The translations under genes and the position numbers were made by a program. From W11650 sp041844915 (GTDB lineage: Bacteria; Bacillota; Clostridia; Lachnospirales; Vallitaleaceae): DNA of 27,232 nt. Positions within the stretch are counted from its first letter, which is position 1; every line of letters begins with the position of its first letter. The DNA is taken from positions 1 through 27,232 of the forward strand of contig JBGZBY010000076.1 of NCBI GenBank assembly GCA_041844915.1, read 5' to 3'. Below, one piece after another: positions 14,732 to 23,908 of the stretch. The notes under the pieces were generated by a model. The model saw only the letters and a list, made by a program, of their open reading frames with translations. It had not been told where the DNA came from and did no database searches.

Positions 14732-16495
14732 ATGTATTATAAGGAAGACCTGATTGAAGAAATCAGACAGCACAACGATATCGTTGAGGTGGTTGGGCAA
14801 TATGTTCATTTGGAAAAAAAGGGCGGCTCCTATTTTGGACTTTGCCCTTTTCATAATGAAAAAACTCCGTCCTTTTCAGTCAGCCCCGAGAAACAGATGT
14901 ATTACTGCTTTGGCTGCGGCAATGGCGGCAATGTCTTTACCTTTGTAATGGAATATGAAAATTTTAATTTTCAGGAGGCCATTGCCTATCTGGCGGATAG
15001 AGCGAAAATTCGTTTGCCGGAGGCAGAAATCAGCGAAGCCGAGCGCAAAAGGCTGGAATATAAGAAAAGCCTTTATGAGGCCAATTATTTGGCGGCAAAA
15101 TACTATTACTATTGCCTGACGCATGAAGCCTACGGCAGAGTGGCCAGACAATACCTAGAGCAAAGAAATATTTCAATGGAAACGGCGCAGAAATTTGCGC
15201 TTGGCTATGCGACGGTGTATCGGGATGATTTATTCCGCTTTTTGACGGAAAAAGGCTTTCAGCCGCAGCAGCTGCTTGATGCCGGCTTGGTCGTTTCCGA
15301 TAAAAAGAATCACGGCGTTTATTATGACCGATTTTTTAATCGCCTGATGTTTCCGATCAGGGACAGCCAAAATCGGGTGATTGCCTTCGGCGGCAGGGTA
15401 TTTGGTGAGGCGCTGCCAAAGTATTTAAATTCGCCGGAAACGGAAATTTTTGAAAAATCAAAAAATTTGTATGGCTTAAATTTGGCAAAATCCAGTCGCC
15501 AGCCGTATTTTTTGCTGGCGGAGGGGTATATGGACGTGATTAGCCTACAGGAGGCAGGCTTTGACAATGCGGTCGCTTCGCTTGGAACGGCGTTTACCAA
15601 AAATCACGCACATGCCATGAAGCGCTATGCGCAGAAGGTCTATATCTGCTATGATGCGGACAATGCTGGTGTTCAGGCAGCCTTGCGGGCGATACCGATC
15701 CTGAAATCCGAGGGTATTGAGGTCAGAGTCGTTCAGCTAAAAACTGCCAAGGATCCCGATGAGCTGATTCAAAAGGAGGGGAAGGAGGCGTTTGAAAAGG
15801 CGATCGGACGAGCGCTTCCGGCGTTTATGTTTGAAATTGAACAGGAGGCGCGAAAATACAATCTGGCCGATCCCTCCGATCAAATTCGTTTTTCTGAGGA
15901 GGCGGTGCGCCGACTTTTGACTCTGGATTCCAAGCTGGAGATCAACAATTATCGGGACGCGATTATTCGCCGTTATCGGCTGAATGCGGAGGGGATAAAT
16001 GATTTTTTGGCAAAAAAAGGAAAAGAGCAGGGAATCGCGAAATTTAATAGTAGCGAAAATTATAAAAAAGAAGTCAAAGCCTTTGGAGGAGCGGAGGAAG
16101 AGCTGATCAGCGTTATCGTGTCACATCGCCGGGTCTATGACGAGGTTTGCAAGCACATTCGGGCGGAGCATTTTCAAAATGAATTTTACCGAAAAATTTT
16201 TGAGATTGTGTCGGCGACCTATGAGGAAGGCAAGCTGCCAGAGCCGGCGATTATGATGCATCATTTTTCAGAGGCAAGTGAGCAGAAGCGGATTGCTTCT
16301 CTTTTTAACCGCCGGCTAACGCCGGAGAATCAGGAGCAGCTGGAGCAGCTGATTACCGATGCTGTGCGGACAATGCGGGAATTTTGCCTGAAGGAGCGGC
16401 AAAAAAACGAGAAGGATCCGAAGGAGCTGATGAAGCTGATAGAGGAGAAAAAAAGGCTGCTGCAGCTGAAGATACGGCTTGACGGCGGCGATTAA
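14732..16495 (+). CDS. dnaG: DNA primase
   Basis: Makes RNA primers for lagging-strand synthesis. The 587-residue protein has an N-terminal CHC2 zinc ribbon with Cys38, His41, Cys59 and Cys62. A TOPRIM catalytic core follows: Glu264 in AEGYMDVISL, and Asp308 and Asp310 in CYDADNAG. The C-terminal helical region should bind DnaB. The ATG at 14732 is chosen over an in-frame TTG at 14717 because GGAAGGAA (14719-14726) is correctly placed for it. Transcription and translation are coupled to dgt and lead to sigA, the classical macromolecular-synthesis operon order. Confidence 0.97.
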   Translation: MYYKEDLIEEIRQHNDIVEVVGQYVHLEKKGGSYFGLCPFHNEKTPSFSVSPEKQMYYCFGCGNGGNVFTFVMEYENFNFQEAIAYLADRAKIRLPEAEISEAERKRLEYKKSLYEANYLAAKYYYYCLTHEAYGRVARQYLEQRNISMETAQKFALGYATVYRDDLFRFLTEKGFQPQQLLDAGLVVSDKKNHGVYYDRFFNRLMFPIRDSQNRVIAFGGRVFGEALPKYLNSPETEIFEKSKNLYGLNLAKSSRQPYFLLAEGYMDVISLQEAGFDNAVASLGTAFTKNHAHAMKRYAQKVYICYDADNAGVQAALRAIPILKSEGIEVRVVQLKTAKDPDELIQKEGKEAFEKAIGRALPAFMFEIEQEARKYNLADPSDQIRFSEEAVRRLLTLDSKLEINNYRDAIIRRYRLNAEGINDFLAKKGKEQGIAKFNSSENYKKEVKAFGGAEEELISVIVSHRRVYDEVCKHIRAEHFQNEFYRKIFEIVSATYEEGKLPEPAIMMHHFSEASEQKRIASLFNRRLTPENQEQLEQLITDAVRTMREFCLKERQKNEKDPKELMKLIEEKKRLLQLKIRLDGGD

Positions 16496-16577
16496 GCCAA
16501 CACGAAAAAGCTGTGATACCGGATAAAAGCATGAAGGACGGAATATCCCTTGATTCGGCAAGAGAAAGGAAAAAGAA

Positions 16578-17666
16578 ATGGGCGATATTGAAAATCCAAA
16601 ATTAACGGAATATTTAGAAAAACTGGTAAATGAGGCAAAGCGGAAAAAGAATGTACTCGAATACCGTCAAATTGAGGATTATTTAAAGGATGCAGAGCTT
16701 GATTCGGAAGATATCGAACATATGTACGACTATCTGGACAAGATGGGGATTGACGTCCTTGGCATGGTAGTAGATGAAGACGAGGACGAGGATGAGGATG
16801 AAGAAATAGAGCTGGATCTGACTCTGCCGGATGGAATCAATATTGACGATCCCGTGAGAATGTATTTAAAGGAGATCGGAAAGGTGCCTCTGCTGTCGGC
16901 GGACGAGGAGGTCGAGCTGGCTAGGAAGATGGGAGAAGGCGATGTCAAATCCAGACAGCAGTTGACGGAGGCTAATCTTCGGCTGGTTGTCAGCATTGCC
17001 AAGCGCTATGTCGGCAGAGGGATGCTCTTTTTGGATTTGATTCAGGAAGGCAATCTGGGGCTGATGAAGGCAGTTGAGAAATTTGATTATACCAAGGGAT
17101 ATAAATTCAGTACCTATGCGACTTGGTGGATTCGCCAGGCAATTACCAGAGCCATTGCCGACCAGGCCAGAACGATTCGCATTCCGGTGCATATGGTTGA
17201 AACGATCAATAAGCTGATTCGAGTATCCCGCCAGCTTTTGCAGGAGCTGGGCAGAGATCCGCTGCCAGAGGAAATTGCCGAGGAGCTGGATATGCCAGTT
17301 GATAAGGTCAGGGAAATCTTAAAGATATCACAGGAGCCGGTATCGCTGGAAACGCCGATTGGTGAAGAAGAAGACAGTCATTTAGGAGATTTTATTCAAG
17401 ACGATAATGTGCCCGTGCCGGCGGATGCAGCGGCATTTACGCTGCTGAAGGAGCAGCTGATTGATGTGCTGAAAACCTTGACCGAGCGGGAGCAGAAGGT
17501 TTTGAATTTGCGCTTTGGACTGACGGATGGACGAGCCAGAACCTTAGAGGAGGTCGGCAAGGAATTCAATGTTACCCGAGAAAGAATTCGGCAGATTGAA
17601 GCCAAGGCATTGCGTAAGCTTCGCCATCCTAGCCGCAGCCGGAAGCTGAAGGACTATTTGGAATAA
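16578..17666 (+). CDS. sigA: RNA polymerase primary sigma factor (sigma-70/SigA)
   Basis: The housekeeping sigma factor, 362 residues. Region 1.1 covers about 1-75 and ends in an acidic run of alternating Asp and Glu (66-76). Region 1.2 starts at DPVRMYLKEIG (91). Region 2 has the -10 recognition helix with KFSTYATWWIRQAI (about 176-189). Region 3 starts near 205. Region 4 ends with the -35 helix-turn-helix VTRERIRQIEAKALRKLRHPSR (332-353). All regions needed for promoter recognition are intact. AGAAAGGAA precedes the ATG. It is 82 bp downstream of dnaG and 19 bp upstream of trmK. Confidence 0.98.
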   Translation: MGDIENPKLTEYLEKLVNEAKRKKNVLEYRQIEDYLKDAELDSEDIEHMYDYLDKMGIDVLGMVVDEDEDEDEDEEIELDLTLPDGINIDDPVRMYLKEIGKVPLLSADEEVELARKMGEGDVKSRQQLTEANLRLVVSIAKRYVGRGMLFLDLIQEGNLGLMKAVEKFDYTKGYKFSTYATWWIRQAITRAIADQARTIRIPVHMVETINKLIRVSRQLLQELGRDPLPEEIAEELDMPVDKVREILKISQEPVSLETPIGEEEDSHLGDFIQDDNVPVPADAAAFTLLKEQLIDVLKTLTEREQKVLNLRFGLTDGRARTLEEVGKEFNVTRERIRQIEAKALRKLRHPSRSRKLKDYLE

Positions 17667-17685
17667 ATAGGGGAATTCAAAGGCT

Positions 17686-18405
17686 ATGAAATTAACAAAA
17701 AGATTGCAGCGAATCGCCGATCTGGTCAAAAATCCGTCAGGTGCGCTGGCTGACGTCGGAACCGATCACGGCTTCGTTCCGATTTATTTGGCAAAGCGCT
17801 TTCCGGAACGCCCAATTTACGGGCTGGATGTTCGCAGGCAGCCGTTAGAAAGAGCGCAGGCAAATGCGCGCGACTATGGAGTGGAGGAGAGGATTCTCTT
17901 TCTCCTGTCGGACGGGCTGGCGGCCTGCCATGGAATGAAGCTTTCAACGGTAATTATTACCGGCATGGGCGGTATTCTTATGGAGAGGATTTTAAAGAAC
18001 GGAGCGGATTGCCTGACAGAGGAAACCGAGTTGATTCTTTCGCCTCATGCCGATCGTCATTTGGTTCGGCGCATTCTTCATCGGCTGGGCTTTCGCATTG
18101 GGCAAGAATGCATTATCAGAGAAGCCGGTAAATATTATGTGGCGATTTATGCCACTTGGGGAAAAGACGAGGAATACAGCGAGAGGGAGTATCTGTTTGG
18201 GAAAACGGAGAAATTTGATGATCAGAAGCAGCTTTTAGAGCTACGGCAGCAGGAGCGGCGAGAGATGGAAGCGATTCTGCGGAGTCTGGGCGATGCGCTG
18301 CCGGAAAATCAGGCGGCAGGTCGGCGAAAAGAGGAAATACTGACGCAAATAAAAGGGCTGGAAGCATTGATGCAAAACGAAACTGTAAATGGAAAGACCA
18401 AATAA
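17686..18405 (+). CDS. trmK: tRNA (adenine(22)-N(1))-methyltransferase TrmK
   Basis: Methylates A22 in the D-arm region of bacterial tRNAs using S-adenosylmethionine. The 239-residue protein begins with the family's LTKRLQRIADLV. It continues with the SAM-binding ADVGTDHGFVPIYLA (22-36) and has VIITGMGGILMERIL in the middle, both diagnostic of TrmK/COG2384. The C-terminal ~60 residues are a Glu/Gln/Arg-rich coiled coil. Its place directly after sigA is the usual one in Firmicutes. In many relatives the next gene is a Nif3/DUF34 protein; here it is a nucleoside kinase. The TAA stop overlaps the next gene's ribosome binding site. Confidence 0.93.
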   Translation: MKLTKRLQRIADLVKNPSGALADVGTDHGFVPIYLAKRFPERPIYGLDVRRQPLERAQANARDYGVEERILFLLSDGLAACHGMKLSTVIITGMGGILMERILKNGADCLTEETELILSPHADRHLVRRILHRLGFRIGQECIIREAGKYYVAIYATWGKDEEYSEREYLFGKTEKFDDQKQLLELRQQERREMEAILRSLGDALPENQAAGRRKEEILTQIKGLEALMQNETVNGKTK

Positions 18406-18415
18406 GGAGAATAAG

Positions 18416-20092
18416 GTGATTCATTTATTGCAAAGCGGAAAGAAACTGGAATGGGGCGGAAGCAGGCTTTACTTGAAAGAGCTGGCAGAGCGTTCGCAGA
18501 ATGAGTTTGCGGGTAGGATTGTACTGGCGCAGGTCAACGGAAGCCTACGGGAGCTGACTAAGGAGGCAAAGGACGGCGATCGAATCGTATGGCTGGACAG
18601 CACTACGCCCGACGGCTACCGAACAATTCAAAGAGGCTTGTCGTTCCTGCTGATTCGAGCAATCCATCAGGTATTGCCGGAAAACAGGAAGGACTGTGAA
18701 GCTAAAATCGAGTTTTCGATTAATCAGGGCTTTTATTGTGAGCTTAAAGCGGCGGATGGCTCTTTGATGGAGGTGGACGAAGCTTTTTTAGCGCAGGTTG
18801 CAGAGGTGATGCGGGAATATGTTGCAAGCGATACGCCGATTCGCAAACATCAGCTTAAAACCAAAAAAGCGGCGCAGCTTTTCCGCAAGCAAAACATGTC
18901 AGCTAAGGCGGCTTTGATGAAGTATCGGCGGGCATCGGAAACCAATGTCTACGAGTTGGATGGCTACTATGATTATTTTTACGGCTATATGGCGCCAAGC
19001 GCCGGATATCTTCCGGATTTTGCTCTGTATCCCTATGAAAACGGCTTGATTCTGCAAATGCCAAAGCGTCAGGAGCCGGAGAAAGCGGCGCCCTTTACGC
19101 CGGATCGCAAGCTGTTTGAGGTGCTTAAGACTACGACGGACTGGAGCCGCCTGATTCGTGTTGAAAACACGGCGGAGCTCAATGCCATGATTGAGGGGGG
19201 GCGGATGAAGGACTTGATTCTGGTGACGGAAGCGTTGATGGAGAAAACGATTTCTGAAATAGGATCACAGATTGCCGCAAATATTGACCGGAAAAAATTT
19301 GTTTTCGTTGCAGGGCCGTCGTCCTCCGGCAAGACCACCTTTGCGCATCGGCTGTCGATTCAGCTGCTGGCGAACGGAATTCGAGCGAAAATCATCTCGG
19401 TTGACGATTATTTTGTGGATCGGGAAAAAACGCCGAGGGACGAGCAGGGGAATTATGACTTTGAAACCATAAAGGCGATAGATGTGGAAGGCTTTAATCG
19501 AGATATGACGGAGCTTCTGGCGGGCAAGCCGGTTCACCTGCCGAAATTTGATTTTGTGATTGGCACTAGAGAATATGCGGAAAAAGCGACAGAGCTGCTA
19601 AAAAATGAAATTCTTATCATTGAAGGAATCCATTGCCTAAACGATGAGCTTTCTTATTCTCTGCCGAGCGAAAATAAATACAAGGTCTATATTAGCGCGT
19701 TGACACAGCTAAATCTGGATGGACATAATCGAATTCCTACGACGGACGGGCGCTGTATTCGCCGTATGGTTAGAGATTTTCAATATCGTGGGGTTACGGC
19801 AGAAAAAACTCTTTTGATGTGGGATTCTGTGCGGCGCGGAGAGGAAAATTATATTTTTCCCTATCAGGAATCGGCGGATTTTATGTTCAATTCCGCTCAT
19901 ATCTATGAGCTGGCGATCTTAAAGCAATATGCAGATCCGCTGCTGTTCAACATACCGGAAAGCTCGCCGGCTTACAATGAGGCCAGACGCTTGCTTAAGT
20001 TTTTGGACTATTTTCTGGGATATGGCAGCGAGAGCGTGCCGGGAAATTCCATTTTGCGTGAGTTTATCGGCGGGAGCGTATTTCGCGGCTGA
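18416..20092 (+). CDS. Nucleoside kinase of the TGS/uridine-kinase-like (PRK) fusion type
   Basis: A 558-residue protein that joins an N-terminal TGS/threonyl-tRNA-synthetase-like half to a C-terminal phosphoribulokinase/uridine-kinase domain. The P-loop is FVFVAGPSSSGKTTFAHRL. It is followed by ISVDDYFVDREKTPRDEQG with the catalytic Asp pair and by ILIIEGIHCLND. This domain pair is annotated as nucleoside (uridine-type) kinase in many Clostridia; the exact substrate is not defined by the sequence. The GTG at 18416 is preferred because AAGGAG (18404-18409) is 6 nt upstream; an in-frame ATG at 18389 would overlap trmK and has no site. It ends the sigA transcription unit. Confidence 0.85.
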   Translation: MIHLLQSGKKLEWGGSRLYLKELAERSQNEFAGRIVLAQVNGSLRELTKEAKDGDRIVWLDSTTPDGYRTIQRGLSFLLIRAIHQVLPENRKDCEAKIEFSINQGFYCELKAADGSLMEVDEAFLAQVAEVMREYVASDTPIRKHQLKTKKAAQLFRKQNMSAKAALMKYRRASETNVYELDGYYDYFYGYMAPSAGYLPDFALYPYENGLILQMPKRQEPEKAAPFTPDRKLFEVLKTTTDWSRLIRVENTAELNAMIEGGRMKDLILVTEALMEKTISEIGSQIAANIDRKKFVFVAGPSSSGKTTFAHRLSIQLLANGIRAKIISVDDYFVDREKTPRDEQGNYDFETIKAIDVEGFNRDMTELLAGKPVHLPKFDFVIGTREYAEKATELLKNEILIIEGIHCLNDELSYSLPSENKYKVYISALTQLNLDGHNRIPTTDGRCIRRMVRDFQYRGVTAEKTLLMWDSVRRGEENYIFPYQESADFMFNSAHIYELAILKQYADPLLFNIPESSPAYNEARRLLKFLDYFLGYGSESVPGNSILREFIGGSVFRG

Positions 20093-20223
20093 GAGAAGCA
20101 ATAGAAAATCAACGCTCGGAAGGCAAAGCGGAGGGCTTGAAACGGCGAAACTTCGGCTCTGCTTAAGGGAGATCTATAATAAAGAAAGGAACGGAGGATA
20201 AGTGCATTATCCCGCAGGAATTT

Positions 20224-20541
20224 ATGACTCGAAATCAAATGAAAAAAACCAGTAATGCTATTTTTGCAGGAGCTACCGGATTTGCGCTGATTACTTTAGT
20301 TATTGTCGGGAAGGACTATATTGCAATGTGGGGGCAGGAGGCCTGCCCGATTAATCGGCATCATCAGCTGATTTATTTGGCGCTGGCACTTTTGCTTTGC
20401 TCAATTGTAATCACTTCGATTTTGGATTCCAAGGTCAAAAAGCTGCCTGAAGTAGAGGAAGAGAAGGCGGATATTTATGAGAAAACCTTGGAAACGCTAA
20501 AGCGGGAGGACGAGCCGGAATCAAAAAAAACAAAAGAATAA
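20224..20541 (+). CDS. Small two-helix membrane protein of unknown function
   Basis: A 105-residue protein with hydrophobic helices at about 12-29 and 49-67. A short outer loop with GQEACPINRHHQ joins them, and a charged Glu/Lys-rich tail (about 70-105) is probably cytoplasmic. There is no signal cleavage site. I do not recognise the family. Codon use is normal and the frame begins with ATG, but only a weak site (CAGGAA) precedes it. It stands alone between two long purine-rich spacers. Confidence 0.6.
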   Translation: MTRNQMKKTSNAIFAGATGFALITLVIVGKDYIAMWGQEACPINRHHQLIYLALALLLCSIVITSILDSKVKKLPEVEEEKADIYEKTLETLKREDEPESKKTKE

Positions 20542-20834
20542 AATAGACTGGAAAAAGCCAAAAAGATGAAGCCAAGTAGAGCATTGTCAAGCAAAAGCAA
20601 GCTGGGCAGGAGAAGGAAAGTAAGTTAAGCTTCTCTGATTTGGACGGTAGCAATATGGAAAATATTCGGCACAAAAAGGCAGAGCAAAAGCGATTGATAG
20701 GGCAGTCATAGGAGAAAGACAATCGACTAGGACGGCGGAAAAGCAAAGCGGGTCGGAAAAAAAGCAATCAAAAGTAAGTGAAAATGTCTTTGAGTCTTAT
20801 AAAACATAAAAAATAAAGGCTTGAGGCGATCAGT
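20542..20834. other. 293-bp purine-rich spacer
   Basis: The + strand is dominated by A and G with short recurring words such as GGCAGAGCAAAAGC and AAAAGCAAAGCG. No start, ribosome binding site or terminator of good quality is present. The composition resembles the repeat tract at 1-200 and the spacer at 23775-24181. Confidence 0.4.
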
Positions 20835-21767
20835 GTGGAGGAAAAATTGAAACTGGAGCAGCAAAAATTACAGGCGGGCAGAAAAAATTATGGACTGACA
20901 GCAGTGAGTTTATTGATAAAGGGCTTTTTTATGGGCATGGCGGATGTTATTCCGGGTGTGTCGGGTGGAACGATCGCCTTGATCGTTGGCATTTACGAAG
21001 AATTAATCGACTCAATCAGCAATTATGACGCGAAGCTTTTAACCCTGCTGTTTGCAGGGAAATGGAAAGAGCTTTTAAAGCGTATGAATTTGGGCTTTTT
21101 GATTCCTCTGGTATTGGGAATTGCCCTTGCCATATTCAGTCTGGCAAGGGCTATGTCGTATTTGCTGACTTATCATGAATCCAAGACCTTTGCTGTGTTC
21201 TTTGGTTTGATTTTGGGTTCCGTTGTGCTGATGAGCAAGGATTTGAAAAAAACGCTGCCTAATATCGGCTTTCTGGTCATAGGTGCGGCGCTTCTCTATT
21301 GGCTGGTCGGCTTGCTGCCGAAGGAAACGCCGGCTACGCTTTTGGCATATTTTTTAAGTGCAGTGGTGGCGATTTGCGCCATGATTCTGCCGGGAATTTC
21401 CGGCTCCTTTATTTTGGTTTTGCTGGGGAAATATCATCAAATTATGGAAGTAATCAAAGCGCCCTTTGCCGAAGGGCATTTGCTGATTATTTTAGTTTTT
21501 GCTGCCGGAGCGGGAATCGGCATCGTTGGATTCTCCAAATTTTTGAAATGGGCATTGGCACGCTATCATGACGCTATTTTTGCCTTTTTGATTGGAATGA
21601 TGCTAGGTTCGCTGCGGAAGCTGTGGCCGTTTGCTGGAGTAGAGCTTATTTCCGTGGATATGGCGGCGCATATCGGACTATGCCTGGTGGGGCTGGGAAT
21701 CATTTTGCTGATTCATAAGGTGGAAGCCTGTCGAGCAGGCAAGAGCTGCCCGTTTCGGAAACAATAG
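20835..21767 (+). CDS. DUF368 membrane protein, PopT-type polyprenyl-phosphate transporter
   Basis: A 310-residue integral membrane protein with about eight hydrophobic helices and the two signature loops of DUF368: GMADVIPGVSGGTIALIVG near the N-terminus and AMILPGISGSFILVLLGKYH in the middle. Members of this family (PopT) are now known to return undecaprenyl phosphate, the lipid carrier for wall polymers, across the membrane, and that role is likely here. The N-terminal ~20 residues are extra and hydrophilic. The GTG at 20835 has GAGG 8 nt upstream. A TTG 12 nt further on (20847) has a better site (GGAGG, 5 nt) and may be the true start. The short C-terminal tail has two Cys. Confidence 0.88.
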   Translation: MEEKLKLEQQKLQAGRKNYGLTAVSLLIKGFFMGMADVIPGVSGGTIALIVGIYEELIDSISNYDAKLLTLLFAGKWKELLKRMNLGFLIPLVLGIALAIFSLARAMSYLLTYHESKTFAVFFGLILGSVVLMSKDLKKTLPNIGFLVIGAALLYWLVGLLPKETPATLLAYFLSAVVAICAMILPGISGSFILVLLGKYHQIMEVIKAPFAEGHLLIILVFAAGAGIGIVGFSKFLKWALARYHDAIFAFLIGMMLGSLRKLWPFAGVELISVDMAAHIGLCLVGLGIILLIHKVEACRAGKSCPFRKQ

Positions 21768-21961
21768 GACATAGTCAGGACGATTTTTCTGTTTTCGAAT
21801 GAGAAAGGCTTTTTGAAGGAGGCACTTTTGGCTGGTGGAAGAGCTTAAAATGAAGGATATCCCTGCGGGCAGATGTAATTTTTAAAGCAACTGGCTTTAG
21901 CGGGAAAAATCCATTGTTTCCGTGAAGGCGGATTTGATTTAGAGGGAAAGGAATAGAGAAA

Positions 21962-22720
21962 ATGAAGCAATTGATTTCATGGAATGTAAACGGCATCCGT
22001 GCTGCCATTGGCAAGGGTTTTTATGAATATTTTCACAATCAGAACGCAGATTTTTTTTGCCTACAGGAAACGAAGATTCAGCCGGATCAGGTAGAGCTGG
22101 AGCTGCCCGGTTATTTTCAATATTTTAATTATGCCAAGACCAAAAAGGGATATTCGGGAACGGCGATTTTCTGTAAGGAGGAGCCGCTGGCGGTGACCTA
22201 TGATATTGGCGTGCCGGAGCATGATAAGGAGGGCAGGGTGATAACGGCGGAGCTGCCAGAATTTTTTTTAGTAACGGTCTATACGCCCAATTCAAAGCGA
22301 GAACTGGAACGGCTGGATGACCGCATGAACTTTGAAGATGCCTTTCGCCAATACCTTTTGGACTTAAATAAAAAGAAGCCGGTTATTGTCTGCGGCGATT
22401 TAAATGTGGCGCATCAGGAAATTGATCTGGCCAATCCCAGGGCAAACCGCCGCAATGCGGGCTTTACCGACGAAGAAAGAGAAAAGCTGACGACGCTTTT
22501 GCAGGCGGGATTTACGGATTCCTTCCGGTATCTTTATCCGGATAAAACAGAGGCATATTCTTGGTGGTCGTATTTCGGCAAGGCCAGAGAACGGAATGTC
22601 GGTTGGAGAATTGATTATTTTCTGGTATCGGATGATTTTAAAGAACGGATTGCAGATGCGGAAATTCATATGGATATTATGGGGAGCGACCACTGTCCGG
22701 TTGTCTTGTATTTATCTTGA
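21962..22720 (+). CDS. exoA: Exodeoxyribonuclease III (AP endonuclease family)
   Basis: Cuts DNA at abasic sites and removes nucleotides 3'-5' in base-excision repair. The 252-residue protein has all the catalytic residues of the Mg2+-dependent EEP fold: Asn8 in SWNVNGIR, Glu36 in LQETK, Tyr107 in VTVYTPNS, Asp146 and Asn148 in CGDLNVAH, Asp218 in RIDYFLVSD, and Asp243-His244 in GSDHCPV. NRRNAGFTDEER is typical of the ExoA/XthA group in Firmicutes. AAAGGAA precedes the ATG. A 194-bp spacer of no visible function separates it from the DUF368 gene. Confidence 0.96.
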   Translation: MKQLISWNVNGIRAAIGKGFYEYFHNQNADFFCLQETKIQPDQVELELPGYFQYFNYAKTKKGYSGTAIFCKEEPLAVTYDIGVPEHDKEGRVITAELPEFFLVTVYTPNSKRELERLDDRMNFEDAFRQYLLDLNKKKPVIVCGDLNVAHQEIDLANPRANRRNAGFTDEEREKLTTLLQAGFTDSFRYLYPDKTEAYSWWSYFGKARERNVGWRIDYFLVSDDFKERIADAEIHMDIMGSDHCPVVLYLS

Positions 22721-22766
22721 TTTAGTACTCTAACCATTTTCAATGTTCAAAGCAAAGGGGTGAAGT

Positions 22767-23774
22767 ATGCGAGTACAAATATATATGGGCGGTTTTCATA
22801 CGATTAGGAAAAGTGGAATTGGACGAGCGATTTTACATCAGACCAGAAGCTTAGAGCAAGCCGGAATTGAGGTGATAACCTCTTGGTGGAAGAAGGCGGA
22901 AATTATTCATATCAATACGATTTTTCCCGATTCGGTGCTGGCGGCTTTTCGGGCAAAGCTGCAGGGTAAGCATATTGTTTATTATGGACATTCGACGGAG
23001 GAGGATTTTCGCAATTCGTTTCGAGGCTCCAACTGCCTAGCGCCCCTCTTTCGCAAATGGATTTCCTTTTGCTATGGGCTGGGAGATATTATTATTACGC
23101 CGACGGAATATTCTAAGGGGCTTTTGCGGCGATATGGATTGGATAAGCCGATGTATTCCCTGTCAAATGGAATTGATACCAATTTTTTTATGCCCAATGA
23201 TAAAAAACGAGAGTCCTTTCGTAAAAAATACGGAGTAGACGGAGATACGCCGATTATTATTTCAGTGGGTCATTACATTGCCAGAAAAGGGATTCTAGAA
23301 TTTGCCGAGCTGGCAGAGCAAATGCCGGAGGCAAGGTTTTTATGGTTTGGTCAAACCAATTTGAACCTAATTCCCCAAGAAATTCGGGCGCTTGTTGAAA
23401 ACCCGCCGAAAAACCTTTGCTTCGCCGGCTTCGTAACACCGAACGAGCTTCGCGATGCCTATTGCGGCGCCGATGCTTTCGCTTTTATGACGCATGAGGA
23501 AACAGAGGGTATTGTTGTGCTGGAGGCGCTTGCCTGTGGTATTCCGGTTGTAGTGCGGGATATTTCGGTATACGAGGGCTGGCTGAACGACGATGAGCAT
23601 GTCTGCAAGGCGTCGGGAACCGAAGAATTCAAGGCAAAGCTGGAAGCGATTCTGCGTGGAGAAAAGCCATGGCTAAGAGAAAAAGGCTTGGAAATTGCCG
23701 AAGCCAGAAGCATGAAGGTCATTGGGCAAAAGTTGCGGCAAATATACCAAAAAGAGGGATTTATTAAAGAATAG
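22767..23774 (+). CDS. GT4-family glycosyltransferase (possible diacylglycerol glucosyltransferase)
   Basis: A 335-residue GT-B fold enzyme without signal peptide, so cytoplasmic or peripheral at the membrane. Features: an N-terminal acceptor-domain loop SGIGRA (16-21), HIVYYGHSTEEDFRNSF, the hinge region SVGHYIARKG with donor-phosphate-binding Arg/Lys (173-174), and the GT4 E-x7-E signature HEETEGIVVLEALACGIPVV (Glu245 and Glu253). The overall pattern resembles 1,2-diacylglycerol 3-alpha-glucosyltransferases that make membrane glycolipid anchors, but a nucleotide-sugar transfer to another acceptor cannot be excluded. GGGGTGA precedes the ATG. It is followed by the repeat-bearing spacer. Confidence 0.85.
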   Translation: MRVQIYMGGFHTIRKSGIGRAILHQTRSLEQAGIEVITSWWKKAEIIHINTIFPDSVLAAFRAKLQGKHIVYYGHSTEEDFRNSFRGSNCLAPLFRKWISFCYGLGDIIITPTEYSKGLLRRYGLDKPMYSLSNGIDTNFFMPNDKKRESFRKKYGVDGDTPIIISVGHYIARKGILEFAELAEQMPEARFLWFGQTNLNLIPQEIRALVENPPKNLCFAGFVTPNELRDAYCGADAFAFMTHEETEGIVVLEALACGIPVVVRDISVYEGWLNDDEHVCKASGTEEFKAKLEAILRGEKPWLREKGLEIAEARSMKVIGQKLRQIYQKEGFIKE

Positions 23775-23802
23775 TGCAGAAGATTGTAGATCGGGCAGGA
23801 AG

Positions 23803-23908
23803 GATAAGCGAAAAGCCCTGCCGAAGCAAAGGGAATCCGGCAGGACAAAGGAGCCATGATAAAAAGCAGATGCGAGAAGCCTTGTAAAAGGCGCTGTAAA
23901 AGGCCTTG
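23803..23908 (+). repeat. Intergenic direct repeat, copy A
   Basis: The 106-bp unit is repeated at 23981-24073 with few changes. It contains an inverted repeat (CCTGCCG at 23817-23823 and CGGCAGG), an AAAGGAG followed by ATG, and a 12-bp internal duplication of TGTAAAAGGC (23883-23894 and 23895-23906) that copy B lacks. Confidence 0.85.

Noticed and set aside
20126..20164. Terminator after the nucleoside kinase
   Set aside because: AAGCGGAG and CTCTGCTT pair over 8 bp with one G-U, but there is no T-run and the loop is long, so termination is not supported.
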